Part shown: positions 1 through 7,745 of the stretch, piece after piece
How positions within the stretch are numbered: the stretch's first letter is position 1
Layout: each line of letters starts with the position of its first letter
NCBI RefSeq assembly: GCF_024363565.1
Contig: NZ_JAJEKE010000015.1
Coordinates: forward strand, 1 to 64,000
DNA: 64,000 nt
Reading direction: 5' to 3'
Source of the DNA: Lutispora saccharofermentans
Lineage (GTDB): Bacteria; Bacillota; Clostridia; Lutisporales; Lutisporaceae
Notes under the pieces: generated by a model
Told to the model about the DNA's origin: nothing
The model's input: the letters and a program-made list of their open reading frames with translations, nothing else
Databases searched by the model: none
Program-made: the position numbers and the translations under genes

Positions 1-10
1 GAATAATCAT

Positions 11-34
11 AAAAGGTGCCTTTAGGCACCTTTT
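11..34 (-). terminator. intrinsic terminator of the rubredoxin gene
   Basis: A perfect 10-bp stem (arms AAAAGGTGCC and GGCACCTTTT) with a four-base loop lies six bases beyond the rubredoxin stop codon. The stem ends in a T-run on the minus strand, the usual form of a rho-independent terminator. Confidence 0.75.
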
Positions 35-39
35 ATCAA

Positions 40-198
40 TTACATTATTTCAAAAGAATCCTTACCTACTCCGCATAGAGGACAAACCCAATCCTCAGGC
101 ACTTCTTCCCAAGGTGTTCCGGGAGCTATGCCGCTGTCCGGATCTCCTAACTCAGGATCATAGACATAACCGCACGCTGTGCATACCCATTTATCCAT
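40..198 (-). CDS. rubredoxin
   Basis: This is a 52-residue protein with the two rubredoxin knuckles, CTAC at residues 6-9 and CPLC at 39-42, which hold a single iron. The conserved aromatic and acidic surface (Gly-Tyr-Val-Tyr-Asp after the first knuckle, Trp before the second) is present, and the length is normal for a single-domain rubredoxin. It is a cytoplasmic one-electron carrier, typically used by anaerobes for oxygen and superoxide detoxification or to feed flavoproteins. An AAGGAGGT ribosome binding site lies seven bases before the ATG. The gene is followed by its own hairpin terminator and preceded by the convergent-free end of the aminotransferase gene. No redox partner such as rubrerythrin is adjacent. 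Confidence 0.93.
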   Translation of the reverse strand: MDKWVCTACGYVYDPELGDPDSGIAPGTPWEEVPEDWVCPLCGVGKDSFEIM

Positions 199-274
199 TT
201 TGAATACCTCCTTAAATTTCAGATATTATTGTACATAGATTATAGCATCAAATGGATAATAATTCTAGATTAAT

Positions 275-1453
275 TTATAAAGTTTTCAAAACTTTGCCCA
301 GTCTCGTTATTCCCTCTACAATTTTGTCTTCAGGCATGCAGGAATAATTTAATCTAAAGTGGTTTTCATTTCCGCCATTTGGATAGAAAGAACCTCCGGG
401 TACGAATGCAACCTTCTCTTCAAGCGCTTTTTTTAGCACCGCGGCTGCATCAACGCCTTCCGGCAACTCAACCCATGTAAAAAGGCCACCGCTGGGATAA
501 GTAAATTTTACATTCTTGGGAAATTCCTTTTCCATGGTCTCTATCATCAATGTTCTTCTTCTGCCGTATACTTCTATTATTTTATTGATATGCTTATCAA
601 TATCAAACATTTGAACAAATGCAGCGGTCTCTCTCTGGGCCATGCTATTGCACTGCAAATCTGCCCCCTGTTTAACCAATACATATTTTCTTACAATCTC
701 CGGTGAAGCAGCAACCCAACCAACTCTCAGACCGGGAGAGAATGTCTTTGAAAAAGTACCCAGATATATTACCATTCCTGCTGTATCAAAGTGCTTAACA
801 GCCGGGATTCTCTCGCCTTCAAACCTTAGATCGCCATATGGATTATCCTCTACAATAGGTACATTATATTTTACCGATAACTCTACTAGTCTTTTTCTTC
901 TCTCAAAACTCATGGTGATTCCGCTTGGATTCTGGAAATCTGGTATTGTATAGATGAATTTCGCGTTCGGATTAGCCTCCAATGCTTTCTCCAATTCATC
1001 CATTTTCATTCCTTCATTATCCATTTCTACTTCTACGAATCTAGGCAAATATGACTTGAAAGCATTTAAAGCTCCTAAGTAGCTTGGGCTTTCGCATATA
1101 ACAGTATCCCCTTCATCCAAAAATACTTTGCCTGAAAACTCCAAGCCTTGCTGGGATCCGCTTGTTATTAGTATGTCGTCTGCTGGGATTTCAATACCTG
1201 AATACCTCATTCTCTCAGAGATGATCTTTCTGAGCGGCAAATAACCTTCTGTCGTACTATACTGCAATGCTGCCTTGCCATCGGTGTCAAGTACCTTAAG
1301 ACAAACCTCCTTCATCTCCTCAATGGGAAACAACTCTGGTGCAGGTAAACCCCCTGCAAAAGAAATAATCTCAGGCTGTTCCGTCAGTTTTAAAAGCTCT
1401 CTGATGGCAGAACCCTTGATGTATTCCATTCGTTTTGCATATTTGATAGACAT
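275..1453 (-). CDS. PLP-dependent aminotransferase, class I/II (2-aminoadipate/aromatic type)
   Basis: The 392-residue protein is a fold-type I PLP enzyme. It shows the N-terminal Ile-Ser-Phe-Ala-Gly-Gly-Leu-Pro segment of the LysN/MocR-like aminotransferase branch, TSGSQQGLE for phosphate binding, an NP-Y-G-D motif near residue 205, and the Schiff-base lysine in GTFSKTFSPGLRVGW. There is no N-terminal GntR domain, so it is a free enzyme rather than a MocR regulator. Family members move amino groups from 2-aminoadipate, aromatic or branched-chain amino acids to 2-oxoglutarate; the substrate cannot be read from sequence. A GGGGG ribosome binding site precedes the ATG. It appears to be transcribed alone or with the rubredoxin gene 76 bases downstream. 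Confidence 0.85.
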   Translation of the reverse strand: MSIKYAKRMEYIKGSAIRELLKLTEQPEIISFAGGLPAPELFPIEEMKEVCLKVLDTDGKAALQYSTTEGYLPLRKIISERMRYSGIEIPADDILITSGSQQGLEFSGKVFLDEGDTVICESPSYLGALNAFKSYLPRFVEVEMDNEGMKMDELEKALEANPNAKFIYTIPDFQNPSGITMSFERRKRLVELSVKYNVPIVEDNPYGDLRFEGERIPAVKHFDTAGMVIYLGTFSKTFSPGLRVGWVAASPEIVRKYVLVKQGADLQCNSMAQRETAAFVQMFDIDKHINKIIEVYGRRRTLMIETMEKEFPKNVKFTYPSGGLFTWVELPEGVDAAAVLKKALEEKVAFVPGGSFYPNGGNENHFRLNYSCMPEDKIVEGITRLGKVLKTL

Positions 1454-1556
1454 AGTTAATAAAACCCCCTAAAATATTATGCCCGTCATCCTATGTATAC
1501 ATCCTCCAATACCATTGTACATTATATTTGATTTTAAAGCTATCAAAAAATATTAA

Positions 1557-1584
1557 GGACAAATAGGATTCATCCTATTTGTCC
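1557..1584 (-). terminator. intrinsic terminator overlapping the deoC stop
   Basis: An 11-bp perfect stem (GGACAAATAGG / CCTATTTGTCC, loop of six) contains the deoC stop codon in its 5' arm and is followed on the minus strand by a T-rich stretch. It ends the SCIFF maturase-pduL-deoC transcript. Confidence 0.7.
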
Positions 1585-2231
1585 AATTCTTTAATAATTT
1601 TAACCGAAGCACTGGCGCCTATCCTTGTAGCGCCAGCATCTATCATTTTCAAAGCGGTGTCAAGATCTCTAATGCCTCCGGAGGCTTTTACACCAAAATC
1701 CGCTCCTACTGTTTTTCTCATCAATGCCACATCAGCTTCTGTAGCACCAAATGTTGAAAAACCGGTAGAGGTTTTTACATAATCAGCACCGGCAAGCTTT
1801 GTTATTTTGCAGGCTTCAATCTTCTCTTCATCGCTTAGCAAATAAGTTTCTATGATCACCTTCAGCAGTGCTTTGCCTTCACAAGCTTTGGCTACACCGG
1901 CAATATCCTCTTGAACATAGCCAAGCCTTCCCTCTTTTAAAGCCCCAATATTTAGTACCATATCTATTTCTTTTGCGCCATTTTGTATTGCTTCTGCAGC
2001 TTCAAAGGCTTTTACCGCCGAGGTGTTGGCACCCAAGGGAAATCCTATTACTGTGCAAACCTTTACCGAAGAATCTCTCAGAATACTGTATGCTAGCTTA
2101 ACAAAGCATGGATTGATACATACTGAAGCAAATCCATACTTCAAGGCTTCATTGCATATTTTTATTACATCTTTTTCTGATGCTTCGGGCTTTAGTATGG
2201 TATGGTCTATATACGAAGCTAAATTATTCAT
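1575..2231 (-). CDS. deoC: deoxyribose-phosphate aldolase
   Basis: The 218-residue protein is a class I aldolase that splits 2-deoxyribose 5-phosphate into glyceraldehyde 3-phosphate and acetaldehyde. Seen in the sequence are the N-terminal [11 protein letters not shown] signature, the Schiff-base region [11 protein letters not shown] with its lysine, and the second catalytic lysine in VKASGGIRD. Length matches the short bacterial DeoC family. It overlaps the preceding pduL stop by one base (TAATG), so translation is probably coupled. Pairing with a phosphotransacylase suggests recovery of the two-carbon product as acetyl phosphate, although the aldehyde dehydrogenase needed in between is not in this window. 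Confidence 0.95.
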   Translation of the reverse strand: MNNLASYIDHTILKPEASEKDVIKICNEALKYGFASVCINPCFVKLAYSILRDSSVKVCTVIGFPLGANTSAVKAFEAAEAIQNGAKEIDMVLNIGALKEGRLGYVQEDIAGVAKACEGKALLKVIIETYLLSDEEKIEACKITKLAGADYVKTSTGFSTFGATEADVALMRKTVGADFGVKASGGIRDLDTALKMIDAGATRIGASASVKIIKELDK

Positions 2232-2803
2232 TACTTTATTATTTCCCCCATATCTCCATTAGAGATTCCGGCAGCATTTCCTTCCTCAATATCAATATGC
2301 ATATCAAGAGCGTATTCAGGATGAACCCTTACTACTACATTTTCAAATACTACTGCTCTTTCTTTGCCAACTCTTACTTTTACTATATCTTTATCTTTCA
2401 ACCCGAATTTTGGAGCATCGCTTGTATGCATATGAATATGTCTGGCTGCTACTATAACTCCCTCTTCCAGCTTTACCTGACCCTTAGGTCCCACTAAAGT
2501 GCATCCCGGAGTTCCGGCAATATTTCCAGAAGCTCTTACTATTCCTTCAACACCCATAGTCCTTGCATCAAACATGGATATTTCCACTTGTGTAGCAGGT
2601 CTTACAGGTCCGAGTATTCTCACGCCTTTTAAAGTTGATTTTGGTCCTACTATATCTACCTTTTCCTCACATGCATATTGGCCAGGTTGAGAAAGATCTT
2701 TCATATTGGTCAGTTCATGCCCTTCTCCAAAAAGAATGTCTAAATCTTTCCTGGTTACATGAAGATGACGGTTTGACATAGCCACCGGTATAAATTTTTC
2801 CAT
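2231..2803 (-). CDS. pduL: PduL-type phosphotransacylase
   Basis: The 190-residue protein has the two PduL beta-barrel modules. The first carries a His-Leu-His near residue 13 and the second His-Ile-His-Met-His near residue 119, the zinc ligands of this family. PduL exchanges phosphate and CoA on propionyl or acetyl groups, giving acyl phosphate for ATP formation. The N terminus starts directly with the catalytic module and lacks the amphipathic encapsulation peptide seen in microcompartment versions; no shell genes are nearby, so a cytosolic role is likely. A GGAGGG site lies five bases before the ATG. It sits 16 bases after the SCIFF maturase and overlaps deoC by one base. Confidence 0.92.
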   Translation of the reverse strand: MEKFIPVAMSNRHLHVTRKDLDILFGEGHELTNMKDLSQPGQYACEEKVDIVGPKSTLKGVRILGPVRPATQVEISMFDARTMGVEGIVRASGNIAGTPGCTLVGPKGQVKLEEGVIVAARHIHMHTSDAPKFGLKDKDIVKVRVGKERAVVFENVVVRVHPEYALDMHIDIEEGNAAGISNGDMGEIIK

Positions 2804-2819
2804 AAATACCCTCCTAAAA

Positions 2820-4178
2820 TTAATTTTCTATAATTGAATAATATGCATTTAGCATTATTGAGCACTCTATTCTTTTGCGCTGTAATTTGCATTCCAGCTC
2901 ATAAGGCACTTTCAAATCTCCGCAGAATGCATCTGCATTGGCTTGGCAGCCACCGCTGCAATAAAACTTGGCCCAGCATCCGCTGCATTTTTCCTTATGA
3001 TATACTGAATTGTTTGAGAAGCTATCCTGAAGTTCTCCATTATTGATTCCTGAGTAAACATCACCCATTTTATACCCATCTCTGCCCACAAATTGGTGGC
3101 AGGGGTACAAATCGCCATCGGGAGTAACAGCAAAATATTCATGGCCTGCGCCGCATGAAGCCACTTTTTTGTATACACAGGGGCCTCCGTCCAGATCCAC
3201 CATATAGTGATAGAATCTGAAGCTCTTGCCCTGCTTCTCATATTCTATCATCTTCAGCACAAGCTTTTCATATTCCTTCATTATTGTATCCAGATGCTCT
3301 TCTTTCAGAGCATAGTCCATATCGGGAGAAGCAATAACCGGCTCTATAGAAATTTCTTTAAAACCTTCGTCGGCCAGGGCGAGCACATCATTTACAAAAT
3401 CAAGGTTGTAAGAAGTAAATGTACCTCTAATGTAATGGCTTTTATCTCCCCTTTTTTCTAAAAACTTTTTTATCTTTGGCAAAATTATATCATAAGTTCC
3501 CTTGCCATTTATAGTTTTTCTCATGCCATCATTTATAGTTTTTCTGCCGTCTATGCTGAGAACCACATTATCCATATTCTCATTCAAATACTCTATTGAT
3601 GCATCATCCAATAATGTTGCGTTTGTTGTCATAGTAAATCCTATACGCTTGCCAAATTCTTTTTCCTTTTCTCTTGCATATCCTATAGTGGCCTTTACCA
3701 CTTCAAAATTAAGCATTGGCTCTCCGCCAAAGAAGTCAACTTCAAGTCTTTTCCGATTTCCTGAGTTAAGGATCAAAAAATCTATAGCTTTCTTTGCCAC
3801 CTCCAGTGGCATCAGCTTTCTTCCACCATGGTAGTCTCCCGTTGACGCAAAGCAATAGCCGCATCTTATATTGCAATCATGAGCAATGTTAAGACATATC
3901 GCTTTAACTTGGGAATCATTCTTTCTTGATAAGACCATATCTCTATATGTATCATCAGAGAAAAGCAAGCCCTCACCCTTAAGCTTCATGACCTCTGCTA
4001 ACGCCTCTTTAATCTCTTTGTCATCATATTTATCCTCAAGTCTTTTTACAAGATCGGCCTCAAAGGGATCTGTTAACATGTCCAAAATATCATAGATTAT
4101 ATCTTCCACTACATGAACAGAGCCGCTGTTTACGTCCAAAACAATATTTAGTCCATTCATCCTATATTTGTGTATCAT
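2820..4178 (-). CDS. thioether cross-link-forming SCIFF peptide maturase (radical SAM/SPASM)
   Basis: The 452-residue protein matches the SCIFF maturase family across its length: an N-terminal peptide-recognition segment (residues 1-85, LDVNSGSVHVVE), the radical SAM core with CNIRCGYC near residue 102, and a C-terminal SPASM region with CGAG, CHQF, CSGCWAKFYCSGGC and a final cysteine for two auxiliary FeS clusters. The family installs thioether bonds in the small peptide SCIFF (six cysteines in forty-five residues). In most Clostridia the peptide gene lies just upstream; here the 84 bases upstream hold only a promoter, so the substrate must be encoded elsewhere or is unusual. It is first in an operon with pduL and deoC. 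Confidence 0.92.
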   Translation of the reverse strand: MIHKYRMNGLNIVLDVNSGSVHVVEDIIYDILDMLTDPFEADLVKRLEDKYDDKEIKEALAEVMKLKGEGLLFSDDTYRDMVLSRKNDSQVKAICLNIAHDCNIRCGYCFASTGDYHGGRKLMPLEVAKKAIDFLILNSGNRKRLEVDFFGGEPMLNFEVVKATIGYAREKEKEFGKRIGFTMTTNATLLDDASIEYLNENMDNVVLSIDGRKTINDGMRKTINGKGTYDIILPKIKKFLEKRGDKSHYIRGTFTSYNLDFVNDVLALADEGFKEISIEPVIASPDMDYALKEEHLDTIMKEYEKLVLKMIEYEKQGKSFRFYHYMVDLDGGPCVYKKVASCGAGHEYFAVTPDGDLYPCHQFVGRDGYKMGDVYSGINNGELQDSFSNNSVYHKEKCSGCWAKFYCSGGCQANADAFCGDLKVPYELECKLQRKRIECSIMLNAYYSIIEN

Positions 4179-4214
4179 AAATATTAGTCCTCTCCATCAA
4201 AATTACCCTTAATA

Positions 4215-4243
4215 ATTCTATATCATATTGAATCTGCTGTCAA
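4215..4243 (-). promoter_or_regulatory. sigma-A-type promoter for the SCIFF maturase operon
   Basis: On the minus strand TTGACA (4238-4243) and TAGAAT (4215-4220) are separated by exactly 17 bases, close to consensus. It lies between the terminator of the upstream operon and the maturase start. Confidence 0.65.
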
Positions 4244-4262
4244 ACCTGAAGGCATACAAAAA

Positions 4263-4278
4263 CCGCCCCAGAGGGCGG
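4263..4278 (-). terminator. intrinsic terminator after the DUF1858 gene
   Basis: A GC-only 6-bp stem (CCGCCC/GGGCGG) with a four-base loop is followed by TTTTTG on the minus strand. It lies six bases beyond the stop codon at 4284, which supports that a real gene ends there. Confidence 0.75.
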
Positions 4279-4283
4279 AAATA

Positions 4284-4478
4284 TTATTGGGGTATGGCTT
4301 CATTCAATTCTTTTGTGAGCTCATCTGAGTCTATCCCGTATCGTTGAGCAGCCTGCTCAACAGACATATACAATGCCCCGCCTCAACCGAAGCATTTAAT
4401 CCCAAAGTTCTTAAAAATATATTCCAAATCCGGATATTTAAACAAGATATCATCGATTATCATTTTTTTGTCTATCAT
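4284..4478 (-). CDS. DUF1858 domain protein with in-frame UGA (probable selenocysteine)
   Basis: Reading the minus strand from the ATG at 4476-4478 gives a 64-codon gene with one internal TGA at 4383-4385. Translated through it, the protein matches the whole DUF1858 pattern: a helix ending KYPDLEYIFKNFGIKC, then F-G-[UGA]-G-G-A, then a second helix pair (SVEQAAQRYGID) and ELN near the end. In relatives the UGA position is the second cysteine of a conserved CxxC; here it is codon 32. A GGAGGTG site lies six bases before the ATG inside the preceding gene, whose stop overlaps the start (TAATG), and a terminator follows six bases after the TAA stop. A perfect hairpin suited to a bacterial SECIS lies 21 bases after the UGA. 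DUF1858 function is not well defined. A nonsense mutation or sequencing error remains possible. Confidence 0.8.
4343..4361 (-). promoter_or_regulatory. candidate bacterial SECIS element
   Basis: On the minus strand GTTGAGCA-GGC-TGCTCAAC forms a perfect 8-bp stem with a GGC loop (or 7 bp with AGGCU). The apical GCAGGCUGC closely resembles the GCAGGUCUGC apex of the E. coli fdhF SECIS as I recall it. The loop begins 29 bases after the UGA, within the roughly 16-37 base range used in searches for bacterial SECIS elements, and a G is at the start of the loop. Confidence 0.65.
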
Positions 4479-5341
4479 TATTTCACCTCCACACTTGAAT
4501 CAAGGTATTTAACAGCGCTTAAAGCTGCAGTACTTCCTTCTCCAACTGCTTTAGAAATCTGAAAGGGTTTGCCGGCACAATCACCGCAGGCATAAACTCC
4601 GGGAATACTTGTAGCCATCAGCCTATCAACCTTTATTGAACCATCCTCAAGTTCAAGACCTTCCAATAGTTGGTTTACAGGCAAAACATTCCTGATAAAA
4701 AATACTGCATCCACATCTATATTTCCCTTAGAAGTAGAAAGTGATGTAACTCTATTTTCATTTCCAATAACTGATATTGGTTTAGCTTTTATGACTTCAA
4801 TGCCATTAATTTCTTCAAAGCTTGTTTTATAAAGAGGCAAATAGTATACTTTAGAGCATATTTCACTTAAGAACCTGGCTTCTTCCTCTCCTTCTTCGTT
4901 TTCAGACACTATAGCAACAGCCTTATTTTTATACAAAGGACCATCACAGGTAGCGCAGTATCCAACACCCATCCCAAGATATCGCTCTTCGCCTTCAATC
5001 AAACTGTTCTTCGCCTTTCCTGTAGCTATGATCAGCGTCTTTGCATCATAAAAATTGCTTCCTGCATTTATTGCAAAGTAATCCCCCATATTAAGGATGT
5101 TGTAGGCCATTTCGTTCTTCTTTTCAATTTCCATATCGCGCAGGTGCTTTTCAAAGCTCAATAAAAGCTCTGCCCCGCTTATGCTGTTTATTCCTAAATA
5201 ATTATCTATGCTTGGAGCCTTGCTCAAGCCGGTAACCTTTTCATTGCCTGCCAACATTATAAAGCTTTTATTTCGAATTTTGAGATTCAAAGCTGCAGAC
5301 ATAGCAGCAGGGCCTCCGCCAATAATCGCTGAATCAAACAT
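4478..5341 (-). CDS. thioredoxin reductase-like flavoprotein, probably ferredoxin-dependent (FFTR-like)
   Basis: The protein has the thioredoxin reductase layout: FAD-binding IIGGGPAAMSAA at the N terminus, the redox-active CATC (in GYCATCDGPLY) near residue 130, and the C-terminal GVYACGDCAG flavin motif. In the NADPH domain the usual GGGDSA loop is replaced by SENEEG and the HRR basic motif is absent. This is the pattern described for pyridine-nucleotide-independent clostridial reductases that take electrons from ferredoxin. Start chosen at the ATG seven bases after GGAGGT; an upstream in-frame ATG at 5356 lies inside that site. It is 24 bases from the GerMN gene and overlaps the UGA-containing DUF1858 gene, its likely partner. 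Confidence 0.8.
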   Translation of the reverse strand: MFDSAIIGGGPAAMSAALNLKIRNKSFIMLAGNEKVTGLSKAPSIDNYLGINSISGAELLLSFEKHLRDMEIEKKNEMAYNILNMGDYFAINAGSNFYDAKTLIIATGKAKNSLIEGEERYLGMGVGYCATCDGPLYKNKAVAIVSENEEGEEEARFLSEICSKVYYLPLYKTSFEEINGIEVIKAKPISVIGNENRVTSLSTSKGNIDVDAVFFIRNVLPVNQLLEGLELEDGSIKVDRLMATSIPGVYACGDCAGKPFQISKAVGEGSTAALSAVKYLDSSVEVK

Positions 5342-5365
5342 TAACAATACCTCCATCCATTAAAA

Positions 5366-5917
5366 TTATCTATATATTTTATCCTCCATCCGTTCTAATG
5401 GCTCATCCACTATTACATGCTCAATGTTGAGCGCCATACCTTCAACGCTAAGCAGCACCTTTTTGATACCCTTCAGCTCAGTCATTGTATTCACCAGAGA
5501 GCTGATCGTCATATCTTCTCCTGCTGCTCCTCCCCAATGCTTCGTATACATTTCTCTTGAAAAGTCAATAAGAATAGTGTCTTCCTGTATCTCAACATTC
5601 AAAACTTTAACTTCACCGGGTATTGTTTTATATAGATTCTCTTCATTGGGACCCTTTATCAATTCTTCCAGCACCAATTTCGCAAAATCTTCTTCAGTTA
5701 TATCCTTATCTGCTTTAACAGTGCGATATTCAGGTACAACAAATTGAGCCTGGGAATTGGCGAAATATAACACAATTTCTTTTTCTACAGTATCGGGTTC
5801 AACTGTTTCAACGTTATTGTCGACCGTATTATCTATTTGGGGAGTGCCCTTTTTAGGCCCACTGCAGCCCGCAATACCCAAAATAATTATAAGTAAAATA
5901 ATTAAAAATCTTTTCAT
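5366..5917 (-). CDS. GerMN-domain lipoprotein
   Basis: The roughly 183-residue protein begins with a lipoprotein signal (KRFLIILLIIILGIAGC, lipobox LGIAGC) followed by an acidic linker and a GerMN domain, with the family pattern EEDFAKLVLEELIKGP, VLNVEIQEDTILIDFS and a C-terminal LSVEG. GerMN occurs in spore germination protein GerM and other exported proteins of spore formers; it is thought to bind cell-wall or membrane partners. A second copy of the same design lies at 26376-26945. Start chosen at the ATG nine bases after GGAGGC; an earlier ATG overlapping the upstream stop (TAATG) is possible. The Lit-like gene just upstream acts on lipoproteins, so the pairing may be functional. Confidence 0.85.
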   Translation of the reverse strand: MKRFLIILLIIILGIAGCSGPKKGTPQIDNTVDNNVETVEPDTVEKEIVLYFANSQAQFVVPEYRTVKADKDITEEDFAKLVLEELIKGPNEENLYKTIPGEVKVLNVEIQEDTILIDFSREMYTKHWGGAAGEDMTISSLVNTMTELKGIKKVLLSVEGMALNIEHVIVDEPLERMEDKIYR

Positions 5918-5943
5918 AATGATTAAGCCTCCATCATCTTGCA

Positions 5944-6630
5944 TTAGTATGTTTTTTTTGTGTATTTAAGCATAATAGAAAGTATAAATAAAATAAACTG
6001 AGCAGTCAAATAGTATGTTATTATTCTAAAGGCAATATCAGAAAAAAAGCTTTCAGGGAAAATATTAACAAGTCTGTCGGCATTAGGGTCCAGAAGCCAT
6101 AGATCATTGGTGAACAATATTTCATGAAAAATAGTAAAGTACTTATAAAAATCAATATTGATCAAAATAACCAATAAAACTATAGGTAATACACCGGCTA
6201 TTGATGACAGCAGCAAAGCTTTCCCTACATCAAATCTTATATTTCTATTATATCTAAGTACAATTATTATAAACAGCAACAAAATCAAAATACCATTTCT
6301 GATGTTGCGCCCAGTAATAAATAGATTTTTTACATCAACCATGTGCAGTTTGTCTCTATCACTGAAAAATTCCTGTTCTATACCATTTACCGTTGTCTGA
6401 AAATCCAGATCTTTTCTGTTGTCTCTAAGATAATCCAGCAGCTTTGAGGTTGAATCCATTAAATCTTTTTGCTCAATAGCCAAGTTTCTTGAAATATTAT
6501 ATTTTTCATATTCAGTCCTATAATAATTGATATCGAATGCTGCAATTTCTGTTGAAATAAGCAAAATAAAAAGCGGCAAAACTAAAGCTAATATAATATA
6601 TGAAATATTTCTCAAAGCCTTGTTTAACAT
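5944..6630 (-). CDS. DUF1461/TIGR01906 integral membrane protein, Lit-like
   Basis: The 228-residue protein has four predicted membrane helices (about residues 8-30, 111-128, 138-160 and 205-222). The long external loop carries the DUF1461 hallmark FHEILFTNDLWLLDP...D and FPESFF before the last helix. DUF1461 includes Lit, the lipoprotein intramolecular transacylase of enterococci and bacilli that makes lyso-form lipoproteins with the histidine in this loop important for activity. Assignment to the family is firm; Lit activity is inference. It heads an operon with a GerMN lipoprotein, a thioredoxin reductase-like protein and the DUF1858 gene. Confidence 0.7.
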   Translation of the reverse strand: MLNKALRNISYIILALVLPLFILLISTEIAAFDINYYRTEYEKYNISRNLAIEQKDLMDSTSKLLDYLRDNRKDLDFQTTVNGIEQEFFSDRDKLHMVDVKNLFITGRNIRNGILILLLFIIIVLRYNRNIRFDVGKALLLSSIAGVLPIVLLVILINIDFYKYFTIFHEILFTNDLWLLDPNADRLVNIFPESFFSDIAFRIITYYLTAQFILFILSIMLKYTKKTY

Positions 6631-6773
6631 AAAAGATGCTCCTTGCTGAATTTCTCAAAATTTTCATTGCCTTATAAACCAAATTATATCATAAATCCAT
6701 ACATTTTTATCTTGTTTATTTTTTATCAAATATTAATCAACCCACAGGAAATAATAAAAGTGAGGTGATTTTT

Positions 6774-7745
6774 TTGAATAAAAGATGTGTTTTATATAAA
6801 GTCATTGCCATTCTGTTTATAATTGCATCGCTTGGCGGTCTTTCATCCTGTACCCCACAATTAAAGCCCTCCCCTGAAGCTTCAAATGAGGATGAGGAGA
6901 AAGAGCCTCCCAAAGAGCTGGAAGAATTAAAAAAAAGCATTGGAAATATAGAAAAAACTCTGATGTCTATGCATGAAGAAAAAAAGAGAGCACAGCAAGG
7001 AATAATATCATCACAATCTGGCGGCGGACAGGGCCAGCAAGACCAGCAGCAAGGACAGGGAGGACAACAGGGGCAGCAAAGCCAGCAGCAAGGTCAGCAG
7101 CAGGGAAGCATGGGCCAGGGGCAGATTCAGATACAAATGAAGCCTGAGGAGCTTGCGGAATATCAAAAACAACAGGAAAAAGCTAAATTGCAGGAAGAGC
7201 TTGCAAAAAAAGGAAAAGAAACCTTAGAGAAATTTGAGGGCTTGAAAAAAGACGTGCTGGAGCTTCATGAAAAATGGAATTCCTTTGAGCCAAAGGCTGT
7301 TGTTGCTTTAGCCTCTCAAAAATCCATGGAGGATTTTGAAAATGCATTGAATAATTTAACCGATACCATACAGTTAAAAGATGAATATGTAAATTTGCTT
7401 TCAGTAAATTCATTGTATAAAACCCTTCCTGATTTCTATGAGCTCTATAAAACAAAGGAGCCGCCAGATTTAGACAGATTAAGGTATGGAATTAAAAAAG
7501 TAAAGCTGGTGGCTGAAAAAGATGATTACAATTCGATGAAGCTCACACTTGAATATTTGATAAATGTTTGGTCTGCAGCAAAGCCAAAACTAAAAAAGAG
7601 CTCATCCGATTTGATGAACAAATTTGAATTTGCTTTAAATGATCTAAAGAAATCAATAGAGGGCAAAAACAAAACTATAATCGATGCAAAGTCTGAAGTA
7701 CTTTTAAAAATTATTGATGAAATGGTTCAAAGCTTAAAAAAGTGA
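6774..7745 (+). CDS. lipoprotein with Gln/Gly-rich linker and helical domain
   Basis: The gene starts at a TTG six bases after GAGGTG; an in-frame GTG lies within that site and is unlikely to be used. The roughly 323-residue product has a lipobox (LSSC near residue 26), a charged helical stretch, then a low-complexity segment about residues 80-120 made of QGQQ/GQGG repeats, and a C-terminal alpha-helical domain of about 200 residues rich in Lys, Glu and Leu. I do not recognise a family. The layout suggests an outer-surface lipoprotein with a flexible tether. It is divergent from the DUF1461 operon, and its last 12 bases overlap the convergent TSUP gene. Confidence 0.8.
   Translation: MNKRCVLYKVIAILFIIASLGGLSSCTPQLKPSPEASNEDEEKEPPKELEELKKSIGNIEKTLMSMHEEKKRAQQGIISSQSGGGQGQQDQQQGQGGQQGQQSQQQGQQQGSMGQGQIQIQMKPEELAEYQKQQEKAKLQEELAKKGKETLEKFEGLKKDVLELHEKWNSFEPKAVVALASQKSMEDFENALNNLTDTIQLKDEYVNLLSVNSLYKTLPDFYELYKTKEPPDLDRLRYGIKKVKLVAEKDDYNSMKLTLEYLINVWSAAKPKLKKSSSDLMNKFEFALNDLKKSIEGKNKTIIDAKSEVLLKIIDEMVQSLKK

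Noticed and set aside
2231..2803. bacterial microcompartment locus because of pduL
   Set aside because: No shell protein, aldehyde dehydrogenase or encapsulation peptide in the neighbourhood.
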